The position numbers were made by a program, and so were the translations under genes. Under the pieces are notes generated by a model. The model searched no databases and had not been told where the DNA came from. It was given only the letters and a program-made list of their open reading frames with translations. A stretch of 23,969 nt of DNA from Fidelibacterota bacterium UBA7300 (GTDB lineage Bacteria; Fidelibacterota; Marinisomatia; Marinisomatales; UBA2128): contig DKQU01000016.1 in assembly GCA_002471865.1 (NCBI GenBank), forward strand, positions 3,668-27,636, given 5' to 3'. How positions within the stretch are numbered: the first letter of the stretch is position 1; each line of letters opens with the position of its first letter. Positions 6,582 to 14,319 of the stretch are shown here, piece by piece.

Positions 6582-7256
6582 GTGCGATCGTATATAGCTC
6601 CCTTACAGAAACTCTTTTCCCAAAATGCTCACCCTGAAAATTCCATTCAAATGAAGCGGTACATGAAGGACAAGTTTGAATTCTTCGGTATCAAGTCCGT
6701 TGAACGGAAGGAGCTGACAAAGAAATTTCTCGCCTTTCACGGTATTCCCAGCGAAGAAGACTACGAAGAAGTCATTCGGGAAATGTGGGATTTGCCTCAA
6801 CGGGAGCTTCAGTATGCTGCACTCGATATATTGGAGCGGCTGGTGAAGAAGCGGGTTAAGGTTGAGATTAAGTTGCTTGAACATCTGATTGTGACGAAAT
6901 CTTGGTGGGATACGGTGGACTGGCTTGCGACACGGATTGTAGGAGTTCGATTCAGACAGGATCCTGAACTCATTATCCCGAATTACTCCCGCTGGATGGC
7001 ATCAGGTAATTTCTGGCTGCAGCGGGTCTGTATCCTCTTTCAGCTGAAGTATAAACAAGAGACGGATGAGAAATTACTCTTCTCAACGATTCAAGAACTG
7101 TCAGAATCAGATGAGTTCTTTATTCAGAAGGCAATAGGGTGGGCATTGCGGGAACAGTCAAAAACGGATCCAGCAGTTGTCCAGAAATTTATAGATGAGA
7201 ATGAACTGGCTCCCCTCAGCCGGCGGGAAGCGTTAAAGGTGATAAGCAAGAAATAA
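6582..7256 (+). CDS. alkD: DNA alkylation repair glycosylase AlkD
   Basis: This 224-aa HEAT-repeat DNA glycosylase excises positively charged alkylated bases such as N7-methylguanine and N3-methyladenine without base flipping. The key residues of B. cereus AlkD occur at the same numbers: Trp109 and Asp113 (SWWDTVDW), Arg148 (FWLQRVC) and Trp187 (AIGWALRE). The C-terminal NELAPLSRREALK block also matches. These matches extend to the N-terminus (RSYIAPLQKLF), which supports the GTG start at 6582-6584 rather than the later ATG at codon 24. It starts 4 bases after the yjbQ stop. It converges on mazG with a 15-base gap and no visible terminator between. Cytoplasmic, base-excision repair. Confidence 0.95.
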   Translation: MRSYIAPLQKLFSQNAHPENSIQMKRYMKDKFEFFGIKSVERKELTKKFLAFHGIPSEEDYEEVIREMWDLPQRELQYAALDILERLVKKRVKVEIKLLEHLIVTKSWWDTVDWLATRIVGVRFRQDPELIIPNYSRWMASGNFWLQRVCILFQLKYKQETDEKLLFSTIQELSESDEFFIQKAIGWALREQSKTDPAVVQKFIDENELAPLSRREALKVISKK

Positions 7257-7271
7257 CTACACTTTTTTGTT

Positions 7272-8045
7272 TCACTCTTTCTTCTTCACAGCTTCCCAAA
7301 TCTCATCCATCTCTTCCAGCGAAGATCCATCTACTGAACTACCGCGCCGTGCCAGCTCTTTCTCAATCAGCAGGAAACGGGATGTGAACTTCTCGTTGGT
7401 CTTCCTTAGGGCGTCTTCAGCCGGGATTTCCAGGAATCGGCAGAGGTTAACCAGAGCGAAGAAGAGATCACCCATCTCCTCCGAGACATGTTCTTTGTCT
7501 CCTCCGTTATGGGCTTCCCGGAGTTCAGATAATTCTTCATGGATCTTATCCCAAACAGGCTCCACGTCCTCCCAGTCGAAGCCCACATAGGCTGCTTTCT
7601 GCTGTAGCCGTTGAGCGCGGATCAGTGCGGGAAGTGTCTTCGGAACTCCGTCTAATCGGGATTCGCGACCTTTCTCCTTCTGCTTGGCTGCTTCCCAGTT
7701 CTGTTTGGCATGAAAGGCGTTGTCGGCCTGTTTATCTCCAAAAACGTGTGGGTGGCGGCTTACCAGTTTTTCATTGATGCCTTTAAGAGTTTCTTCCAGA
7801 GTAAATTCCCCGTTTTCTTCCCCAATGCTGGTTTGGAAAACAGCATGAAGGAGTATATCTCCAAGTTCCTCTGATAGAGTTTCCCAGTTCTCCTCATCCA
7901 CCGTCTCGATAACTTCGTACGCCTCCTCCAGGAAAAAAGGGAGGAGGGAAGCGTGAGTTTGCTCTTTGTCCCATGGGCAGCCGTCCGGTCCTCGGAGTTT
8001 TTCTACAATTCTCACCAATTCTTCAAACTGCTCACCGTGATTCAT
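7272..8045 (-). CDS. mazG: Nucleoside triphosphate pyrophosphohydrolase MazG
   Basis: This 257-aa protein has two MazG domains in tandem. The first (about 5-125) contains GCPWDKEQTHASLLPFFLEEAYEV, with Glu40/Glu41, and SEELGDILLH, with Glu59, Glu60 and Asp63 as Mg2+ ligands. The second (about 150-250) has EELSELREA and SEEMGDLFFALVNLCR. It hydrolyses (d)NTPs to NMP and pyrophosphate, cleaning the nucleotide pool and in some bacteria affecting the stringent response. Length is close to E. coli MazG (263 aa). Its ATG overlaps the end of the CNNM/CorC gene by 14 bases, so it is the last gene of the housekeeping operon. No mazEF toxin-antitoxin genes are nearby. Confidence 0.96.
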   Translation of the reverse strand: MNHGEQFEELVRIVEKLRGPDGCPWDKEQTHASLLPFFLEEAYEVIETVDEENWETLSEELGDILLHAVFQTSIGEENGEFTLEETLKGINEKLVSRHPHVFGDKQADNAFHAKQNWEAAKQKEKGRESRLDGVPKTLPALIRAQRLQQKAAYVGFDWEDVEPVWDKIHEELSELREAHNGGDKEHVSEEMGDLFFALVNLCRFLEIPAEDALRKTNEKFTSRFLLIEKELARRGSSVDGSSLEEMDEIWEAVKKKE

Positions 8046-9300
8046 CTGAGTTCTCCATTTTAGTCAATACTATTTTGAGAATTCTATTCTCTTCCAGCGA
8101 TTTCACTTTAAAACTGTAATTTTGATAGACTGTAACATCTCCGACTTTCGGAATGTCGCCAAACTGTTCAAAAATGAATCCGCCTAATGTGTCATATTCA
8201 CGTTCTTCAGGAAATTCCATTGGGATTTCGTCTACTAAATCGTTGATAGTCGTTTTGGCATCCACCATCCATTGTCCTTTGTCCAGCGGGTAAAGGAGCC
8301 TTTCTTCCTCATCGAATTCATCTTGTATTTCGCCAACCACTTCCTCCACAATATCTTCGACAGTTACGAGACCAGCCGTCCCGCCAAACTCATCAACAAC
8401 TATGGCGATATTCTCTCGCCGTTCCTGAAAGTCTTTCAGCAAGTCGTCAATCTGTTTGGTCTCAGGAACGAAGAATGGTTTTCGCATGAGGGTAGCTAAT
8501 TTAATTCCATTGTAATCATCACTATTGATATACGGGAGCAGATCTTTGGCGTAGAGAATCCCACGAATTTTATCGATACTCTCTTCGAACAGAGGGAATT
8601 TTGAAAAACGATTCTGACGAATTATATCTATGGCACTTTTGAGAGAAATTGTCTGCTCCATTCCGATGATATCTATACGAGGCACCATGATTTCACGCAC
8701 TGCCGTCTCATCCAGATCGAAGACTGACTTGATCATCCGCCGTTCTTCATCTTTCAGGGTTCCGCGGTCAGCGCCCAAATCTGCAAGAGTTCTCAATTCA
8801 TCTTCAGAGTCGAACAGTTCCTCTTCTTCATGCGGAATCCAGCTAGTGATGAGGTGTGTAAAATTGTAAAGTAGCGCAGCCAACGGGTAAAGAAAAGCAC
8901 CGAAAATTCGAATGGGAAGAGCGACCTTTTCGGCAAAAGCTTCAGACTTTCGAATGGCGAGAATCTTAGGTGTAATCTCACTCACCATCAGGATGACAAT
9001 ACTGAGAATGACCGTTTCAGCGATTAGAAGAAGCGGGAGATTAGCGTCCATGGAGTTAGCGATATCAGCTGTAATAATTGCCGCAAAAAATGCCATGGCA
9101 CTGTTCACGATTGTATTGCCGGTGAGGATGGTTATGAGCAGACGGCGAGGATTGGCGAGAAGATCTGACACATGAGAGTTAGAAGACTGTTGTCTCTTCT
9201 TGGAATCCTTTAAAGAAAAGAAGGCGGCTTCAGCTCCAGAGAAAAAAGCGGAAAGAGAAAGCAGCACCACAAACAAAACTATTTCTAGGGCAATTTTCAC
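8032..9300 (-). CDS. CNNM/CorC-family (HlyC/CorC) ion transporter
   Basis: This 422-aa inner-membrane protein has a DUF21/CNNM transmembrane domain (about residues 1-155, helices near 5-27, 52-80, 88-110 and 130-153, with SGAEAAFFSL after the first). Two CBS domains follow (about 203-258 with VREIMVPRIDI, and 272-326 with VVDEFGGTAGLVTVEDIVEEVVGEI), then a C-terminal CorC_HlyC domain (about 338-415). Family members take part in Mg2+ or Co2+ export or homeostasis, with CBS domains that bind nucleotides. The old name hemolysin is misleading. The start is GTG at 9298-9300, overlapping the ybeY stop as GTGA. The ybeY-corC order is also found in E. coli ybeZYX and other bacteria. The 3' end overlaps mazG. 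Confidence 0.93.
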   Translation of the reverse strand: MKIALEIVLFVVLLSLSAFFSGAEAAFFSLKDSKKRQQSSNSHVSDLLANPRRLLITILTGNTIVNSAMAFFAAIITADIANSMDANLPLLLIAETVILSIVILMVSEITPKILAIRKSEAFAEKVALPIRIFGAFLYPLAALLYNFTHLITSWIPHEEEELFDSEDELRTLADLGADRGTLKDEERRMIKSVFDLDETAVREIMVPRIDIIGMEQTISLKSAIDIIRQNRFSKFPLFEESIDKIRGILYAKDLLPYINSDDYNGIKLATLMRKPFFVPETKQIDDLLKDFQERRENIAIVVDEFGGTAGLVTVEDIVEEVVGEIQDEFDEEERLLYPLDKGQWMVDAKTTINDLVDEIPMEFPEEREYDTLGGFIFEQFGDIPKVGDVTVYQNYSFKVKSLEENRILKIVLTKMENSDESR

Positions 9301-9734
9301 TTGATCAGTGTTGTGACATCAATTTCAGTAAGAAACCGATCTTCCTCATTGCTCATAGCTATTTTTTTGTCAATGTCATCATCTTCCCACCCCAAAAGGT
9401 GGAGAGTACCATGAACCATAAGTCTCCCCAATTCATTGGGAAAAGAGACTCCGTATGTATTGGCATTTTCTTCTGCTCTTTCCGGACTGATATAGATTTC
9501 TCCTTCCAGCTCACTTCCTTCATCATTCAGACGAAAAGCAATAACATCAGTAAAAACATTTTCATCAAAATACTTCAATTTTAGCTGTCGGAGCAATTCA
9601 TCGGTTCCAAGGACCACATTGATTTCAGCATCAGAAATATTAGAATCTTTCAGAACAGTCTCTATTAGTTGTTCGACAGTGGAGGAGTTTACATCTAAAA
9701 TACCATCCCCTTGAGTGATGGTAACAGTTATCAT
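9297..9734 (-). CDS. ybeY: Endoribonuclease YbeY (16S rRNA maturation)
   Basis: This 145-aa protein has the family's metal motif at HGTLHLLGWEDDD. His108 and His112 are conserved, but the third ligand, usually His in H-x3-H-x5-H, is Asp118. From memory Bacteroidota YbeY also has Asp here, so the enzyme is probably active. YbeY trims the 3' end of 16S rRNA and assists ribosome quality control. The upstream LGTDELLRQLKLKYFDENVFTDVIAF block (about 42-67) is characteristic. Its ATG overlaps the pgpH stop by 4 bases (ATGA) and its own stop overlaps the transporter GTG. The pgpH-ybeY pairing is conserved in Firmicutes (yqfF-yqfG). Cytoplasmic. Confidence 0.93.
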   Translation of the reverse strand: MITVTITQGDGILDVNSSTVEQLIETVLKDSNISDAEINVVLGTDELLRQLKLKYFDENVFTDVIAFRLNDEGSELEGEIYISPERAEENANTYGVSFPNELGRLMVHGTLHLLGWEDDDIDKKIAMSNEEDRFLTEIDVTTLIK

Positions 9735-12082
9735 GTGGCAGGTGTTGAGTCAGTTGTTTTTGTACCAGGGTACTCAACACGAATATGATAGATTCCTCGA
9801 ATAACTGGCAGCAGTCCGTGTTTACCTCGGACGTCACCTTTCAGTTTTGCCAGGTCTCTCATGGTGAGAGGGCAATTATCCAATTGACCTTCTTTCAATC
9901 TTTTCTCTGTGATTTTATCAACCATCGCTTCGATGCTCCCTAAAGTAGGTTTCTTGATGGAACGGACAGCCGCTTCCACAGCTTCGCAGATCATTAGAAT
10001 ACCAGTCTCTTTTGTGTTGGGAGTAGGTCCTGAATATTGAAAATCTGATTCATTGACTTTAGATTCATCACCATCGGCCAGTTCAATTGCTCGCCGATAA
10101 AAATAGTCGATTCGTGTGGTACCGTGATGCATGGGGATAAAATCGCTGATTAGAGAAGGCAACCGGTATTCACGAGCAAGCTTTAAGCCGTCTTTAACAT
10201 GGCTGCTGATAATAGTAGCTGAGAGGGTGGGTGAAAGTGTGTCATGTTTATTATCTCCCTCCATCTGATTTTCGATATAATATTCTGGGCGTATCATTTT
10301 TCCTATGTCATGATAATAAGCACCAACTCGACAAAGAAGAGGATTGGCACCTACTGCATTGGCACACGATTCCGCCAGATTCCCCACCACCACACTGTGA
10401 TTAAATGTCCCATTTGCTTCTTGGGACAATCGTTTCAGAAGAGGATGATTAAAATCAGTCAATTCCAGTAGTGTTAGGTCGGAAGTGATACCGAAGACGA
10501 TTTCATAAAGAGCACTTAATCCGTAAGTAATAAAAGGTGCCAACACCGCTCCCACGCTTAAATAAAGGAGATTATCCAGAATAAAATTCCAGTGAGCGTC
10601 TTTCAGCAGACCGATACTAATGATAGCTACTGAGCCGCTTACAAGGATATAGAGGATTGCATAAAATATCTGAATTCGAGTACGGAGTTGTCTAACAGCG
10701 AATACTGCAGCTACACTGCTGAAAAGAGAGACAATTACAAAGTCAAGTTTGTTTCCTACCATGAAGGCGAGAATAATTGCTAGGGTAACTGTTGCCATGA
10801 CAGCTATTCGGGCATCAAGGAGTACAGTAAATACCATAGCTGCTACTGTTATTGGAATGGCATACTCGGAAAGTTCAAGCCAGACTGCAAATGTCCATCC
10901 TACTACAACCATCATTAAGTACATGGTACTGAAGAGCAGGATCATTTTATTATTTTCAAACAAAGTCTGTCGATATGTTCTGAGAAAGGTGAAAAAGAAG
11001 GATAGTACTATGCCGACTAAAAGAAAGCGTGCAATCCAAACTGAAACTATGTCTAGTAAAGTAGCTTTCTCATTTTTTTCCTGCCAGGCACGAATGTAAG
11101 ATTTTATTTTCTGTAGATGTTCAGGTGTGATCCGAGTATTTGCATCTACAATTCTCTCATTCTTAAAAACGTGGTCTATAGATTGAGAAACATCTGCTTT
11201 ATTTTTGTTTTGTTCTGCTTGTGTCTTGTCTCTGTTGAAAATGAGATTAGGGCGGAGAAATTCTCCAACGATTTTGGCTCCCACGGTTCGACGTATATCA
11301 TTTGGATCAAGGTAACTTGACTCCAGTTCGATTCGTGCTTTACCTAGAGCTTCCGGTATGTCAAGAAAATCATTTTTATTCAGATTTTCATCATGAATAC
11401 CTTTGTAAACGATGTCAATAACATCTGATTGGATATTTTTTTTGTTTGTTGAGAGGATTCCATACGTCCAAAGTCCACGGGATATGTTATCAATAGATGT
11501 AGCAAACTCCTCATAATTGATCCTATCAGCTCTTGGTTCACCATTTCCAAGAAATTCACGCCATTCTGAATTTGACAAATCAAATGGATATGATGCATTG
11601 AAGTTTGAAAGTTCTTGAGAAAGAGAGGCACTATCGGTTTTAACTCTTGCCTGCACTCTAGCAAAGTAATCGGGATCGTGGCCACCATCCTGCCCGCCGG
11701 CTTCCCACCATTGCTGCTGCGCTTCTTTCAGATTCTGCCGAGCACTTCGAACTTTTTGAAGAACTGTTAGTAATTCAAAGATGCGGGAAGACTGAACTTC
11801 CTTAATGTCATCTTTACGTTCAAAATAGTATGGAACTTCCATTATAGCTGCTTTTTGATCAGCTCGATATTTTGCATCGTCTTTGTAAATGGGAAAGTCG
11901 AATTCAGCAACAATCTCTTCTTCGGTGATATCACCAAGTTCGTAATTGAATTCCAATCCTATCCCCCTAGGTAAAAACAGCGAAATAAGAATTGCCAAGC
12001 TAACAAATATGATGATACGATTCCGGAAATCAATCCGTTTAACAGAATCAGTGGAAAGTTTTTGTCTTCTATTAAGAGGCAT
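9731..12082 (-). CDS. pgpH: 7TM-HD family protein, PgpH-like c-di-AMP phosphodiesterase
   Basis: This 783-aa membrane protein has an N-terminal anchor (about residues 22-40), a large extracytoplasmic 7TMR-HDED region (about 43-340) and a seven-helix block (about 345-530). A cytoplasmic HD phosphohydrolase domain follows, with NHSVVVGNLAE (His near 560), the HD pair in AYYHDIGKMIRPEYYIENQ (near 590) and IPMHHGTTRIDYFYRRA. Listeria PgpH with this architecture cleaves c-di-AMP to pApA, which suggests c-di-AMP signalling here; the cyclase is not in the window. It is slightly longer than B. subtilis PgpH (about 711 aa), mainly in the extracytoplasmic part. It begins 3 bases after the acyl-CoA dehydrogenase stop and overlaps ybeY by 4 bases. 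Confidence 0.93.
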   Translation of the reverse strand: MPLNRRQKLSTDSVKRIDFRNRIIIFVSLAILISLFLPRGIGLEFNYELGDITEEEIVAEFDFPIYKDDAKYRADQKAAIMEVPYYFERKDDIKEVQSSRIFELLTVLQKVRSARQNLKEAQQQWWEAGGQDGGHDPDYFARVQARVKTDSASLSQELSNFNASYPFDLSNSEWREFLGNGEPRADRINYEEFATSIDNISRGLWTYGILSTNKKNIQSDVIDIVYKGIHDENLNKNDFLDIPEALGKARIELESSYLDPNDIRRTVGAKIVGEFLRPNLIFNRDKTQAEQNKNKADVSQSIDHVFKNERIVDANTRITPEHLQKIKSYIRAWQEKNEKATLLDIVSVWIARFLLVGIVLSFFFTFLRTYRQTLFENNKMILLFSTMYLMMVVVGWTFAVWLELSEYAIPITVAAMVFTVLLDARIAVMATVTLAIILAFMVGNKLDFVIVSLFSSVAAVFAVRQLRTRIQIFYAILYILVSGSVAIISIGLLKDAHWNFILDNLLYLSVGAVLAPFITYGLSALYEIVFGITSDLTLLELTDFNHPLLKRLSQEANGTFNHSVVVGNLAESCANAVGANPLLCRVGAYYHDIGKMIRPEYYIENQMEGDNKHDTLSPTLSATIISSHVKDGLKLAREYRLPSLISDFIPMHHGTTRIDYFYRRAIELADGDESKVNESDFQYSGPTPNTKETGILMICEAVEAAVRSIKKPTLGSIEAMVDKITEKRLKEGQLDNCPLTMRDLAKLKGDVRGKHGLLPVIRGIYHIRVEYPGTKTTDSTPAT

Positions 12083-12085
12083 GGT

Positions 12086-13255
12086 TTATGACTCGGGAAG
12101 ATTATCAAGGAATTTTTTAGTGATTTCCCGGGAGATGATAATTTTTTGGATTTCACTTGTTCCTTCACCGATAGTAAGCACTTTTGCATCGCGGAAGTAT
12201 CGCTCTACGGGGTACTCCTTTATATAACCGTATCCGCCAAAAATCTGAATGGCTTCTGTTGCACTTCTCATTGCAGTTTCAGAGGCAAAAAGTTTTGCCA
12301 TTGCAGCTTCTTTGGTAACGTCCTCTCCTGAGTTATATTTGTGAGCAGCGTTATAAACCAGCAGTTTAGAAGCTTCAATTTCAGTGGCTATATCCGCTAA
12401 TTTGAATCCTACAGACTGAAACCTATGGATGGGTTTGCCAAATGCCTCTCGTTCTATGCTGTATTTCAAAGCTGCCTCATAAGCACCTTCAGCTGTGCCA
12501 ACTGATAAAGCACCCACAGAAATTCTTCCTCCTGTTAAAGTCTTTAGAAATGTTTTAAAGCCGTCAGCTGGTTTACCGAGGAGATTTTCTTTAGGAATCC
12601 GAAGATCTTCAAAGAAAATTTGCCGAGTGTCAGACGCTTTCCATCCCATCTTTTTCTCCAATGGAGCTATGGAGAGTCCGGGGTTTTCCGCTTCAATAAT
12701 AAATGCGCCGATTCCTTTTTCTTTGCCATCTATTATCGCTTTCGCTGTGACAGTTATAACCCCTGCCACCCCTGCGTTTGTAGTGAAGATTTTACCGCCG
12801 TTGATAATCCATTCATCGCCATCAAGAACAGCTGTAGTTTTGGTTGCGCCAGCGTCACTTCCGGCTTCCGGTTCTGTTAGTCCAAAGGCGCCAATAATGT
12901 CTCCTGAGGCAAGACGCGGCAGATACTTTTCTTTTTGTTCTTCTGACCCAGCTAATAGGATCGGTGTCGTCCCAAGAGATGTGTGAGCGGCCATTGTAAT
13001 GGCAGTTGAAGCACATACTTTACCTAATTCGTAAACAGCAGTGATATAAGCAACGAAGTCCATCCCGGCACCACCGTATTTCTCAGGGATAGGAATTCCC
13101 ATGAGTCCCAGCTCGGCCATCTTTTCTATGATTTCGCTGGGGAACCGCGCCTCGTGATCCAGCTCAGCAGCCAAAGGTTCCACTTCATTGGCGGCAAATT
13201 CCCGAACCATTTCGCGGAGCATCAGATGCTCATCAGTAAAAAGTAGGTCGATCAT
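12086..13255 (-). CDS. Acyl-CoA dehydrogenase (short/medium-chain type)
   Basis: This 389-aa FAD-dependent flavoenzyme has all three domains of the family. These are an N-terminal helical domain, a beta domain with FGLTEPEAGSDAGATKTTA and WIINGGKIFTTNAGVA (FAD and substrate contacts), and a C-terminal helical domain with IQIFGGYGYIKEYPVERYFRDAKVLTI. The catalytic base is expected to be Glu364 in IGEGTSEIQ, the position used by short- and medium-chain enzymes. It introduces the alpha-beta double bond in acyl-CoA, passing electrons to ETF. It is preceded by a 74-base gap that holds an inverted repeat (13275-13292), the largest gap in this operon, and followed after 3 bases by pgpH. Chain-length specificity (butyryl-CoA or longer) cannot be told by eye. 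Confidence 0.95.
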   Translation of the reverse strand: MIDLLFTDEHLMLREMVREFAANEVEPLAAELDHEARFPSEIIEKMAELGLMGIPIPEKYGGAGMDFVAYITAVYELGKVCASTAITMAAHTSLGTTPILLAGSEEQKEKYLPRLASGDIIGAFGLTEPEAGSDAGATKTTAVLDGDEWIINGGKIFTTNAGVAGVITVTAKAIIDGKEKGIGAFIIEAENPGLSIAPLEKKMGWKASDTRQIFFEDLRIPKENLLGKPADGFKTFLKTLTGGRISVGALSVGTAEGAYEAALKYSIEREAFGKPIHRFQSVGFKLADIATEIEASKLLVYNAAHKYNSGEDVTKEAAMAKLFASETAMRSATEAIQIFGGYGYIKEYPVERYFRDAKVLTIGEGTSEIQKIIISREITKKFLDNLPES

Positions 13256-13274
13256 ACCAGCATTGAAGATTGTG

Positions 13275-13292
13275 TTATCAATAGATTGATAA
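13275..13292. promoter_or_regulatory. Inverted repeat upstream of acyl-CoA dehydrogenase
   Basis: TTATCAAT and ATTGATAA form an 8-bp inverted repeat with a 2-bp centre, 19 bases before the acyl-CoA dehydrogenase ATG. It lies in the only sizeable gap of the operon. Its length and symmetry fit a dimeric repressor site. On the minus strand a TTGGAC element lies just upstream of it, so an internal promoter here is possible. Confidence 0.35.
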
Positions 13293-13329
13293 TTTACCGT
13301 CCAACCTTATGTTCCGCAATGAAAGAGCT

Positions 13330-14319
13330 CTACCACTTGATTGCAGCGGATGCCCATGTAAATCCAGATCCGAAGGCCGCTAAGATAATAGTGTCCCCTT
13401 GGCTGAATTTCCCTTCATCCAGAGCTTCCGACATAGCTATAGGGATAGAAGCAGCAGTTGTATTACCGTATCTGTGAATGTTACTGTAAATTTTTTCTAA
13501 TGCTACTCCAAGTCGTTTGGCAACCATTTGAGAAATTCGCAGATTAGCCTGATGAGGAATGATGAGTTTTATATCTTCCAGAGCAAGATTGTTATGTTTT
13601 AATGCTTCTTGAATGACCTCAGGGAAACGGATGGAAGCATTTTTAAAAACTTCTCGACCATTCATGTATGGAATATGCATTTCATCATCGATTATTTCCT
13701 TGGAAATAAAGGGTCTAAAACTGCTGCCGGGTGCAGGCATCCAGAGATCTTCTACATGAGATCCATCTGAATGAAGGTGAGTAGAAAGAACTCCTGTATC
13801 ATCATCGCTAGGCTGGAGGACCACTGCTCCTGCACCATCACCGAATAGGACGGCTAAATCGCGGTGCTCAGAATCAAATTTAATCGCAACACTCTGTGCT
13901 TCAGCACCTACTAATAGGATTCTTTCATGTACGCCGGATTTGATGAATTGGTCTGCTACACTCAGGCCATAGATAAAGCCTGAACACGCAGCTTTTAGGT
14001 CGAAAGCCCCAATGTTTTTCATCCCCATTCTATCCTGAATTTGAGTAGCACATCCGGGGAAGTAATGGTCTGATGAAATTGTGGAGAAAATAATCAGATC
14101 TATATCTTTTGGATCTATCCTCGCCATGATGAGAGCTTTCTCTGCCGCCTTAACGCCGAGGTCCGATGTGGTTTCATCAACCACATGCCGTCGTTCCTTG
14201 ATGCCAGTGCGAGTAGTAATCCACTCATCCGATGTATCCATAATTTTTTCCATATCAGCATTGGTGACAACATTTTCCGGTACGTAGTGACCAATACCTG
14301 TGATCTTAGTGATTTTCAA
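13330..14319 (-). CDS. fabH: 3-oxoacyl-ACP synthase III
   Basis: This 329-aa thiolase-fold enzyme condenses acetyl-CoA (or a branched acyl-CoA) with malonyl-ACP to start fatty acid synthesis. The catalytic triad is complete: Cys112 in LKAACSGFIYG, His256 in IPHQANLRI and Asn286 in YGNTTAASIP. The N-terminal TGIGHYVPENVVTN and DEWITTRTGI motifs are typical. The start is TTG at 14317-14319, supported by a strong GGAGG 6 bases upstream (14325-14329 on the minus strand); it overlaps the recJ stop by two bases. Pairing with recJ is unusual, since fabH often follows plsX. The acyl-CoA dehydrogenase follows after a 74-base gap. Cytoplasmic. Confidence 0.96.
   Translation of the reverse strand: MKITKITGIGHYVPENVVTNADMEKIMDTSDEWITTRTGIKERRHVVDETTSDLGVKAAEKALIMARIDPKDIDLIIFSTISSDHYFPGCATQIQDRMGMKNIGAFDLKAACSGFIYGLSVADQFIKSGVHERILLVGAEAQSVAIKFDSEHRDLAVLFGDGAGAVVLQPSDDDTGVLSTHLHSDGSHVEDLWMPAPGSSFRPFISKEIIDDEMHIPYMNGREVFKNASIRFPEVIQEALKHNNLALEDIKLIIPHQANLRISQMVAKRLGVALEKIYSNIHRYGNTTAASIPIAMSEALDEGKFSQGDTIILAAFGSGFTWASAAIKW

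Noticed and set aside
7257..7271. A terminator between convergent alkD and mazG.
   Set aside because: Only 15 bases lie between the stops; there is a short T run but no stem.
10749..11099. A 116-codon plus-strand frame opposite pgpH.
   Set aside because: It is antisense to a well-supported membrane-domain coding region; its low-complexity Thr/Ile/Arg composition is a shadow of the hydrophobic codons.
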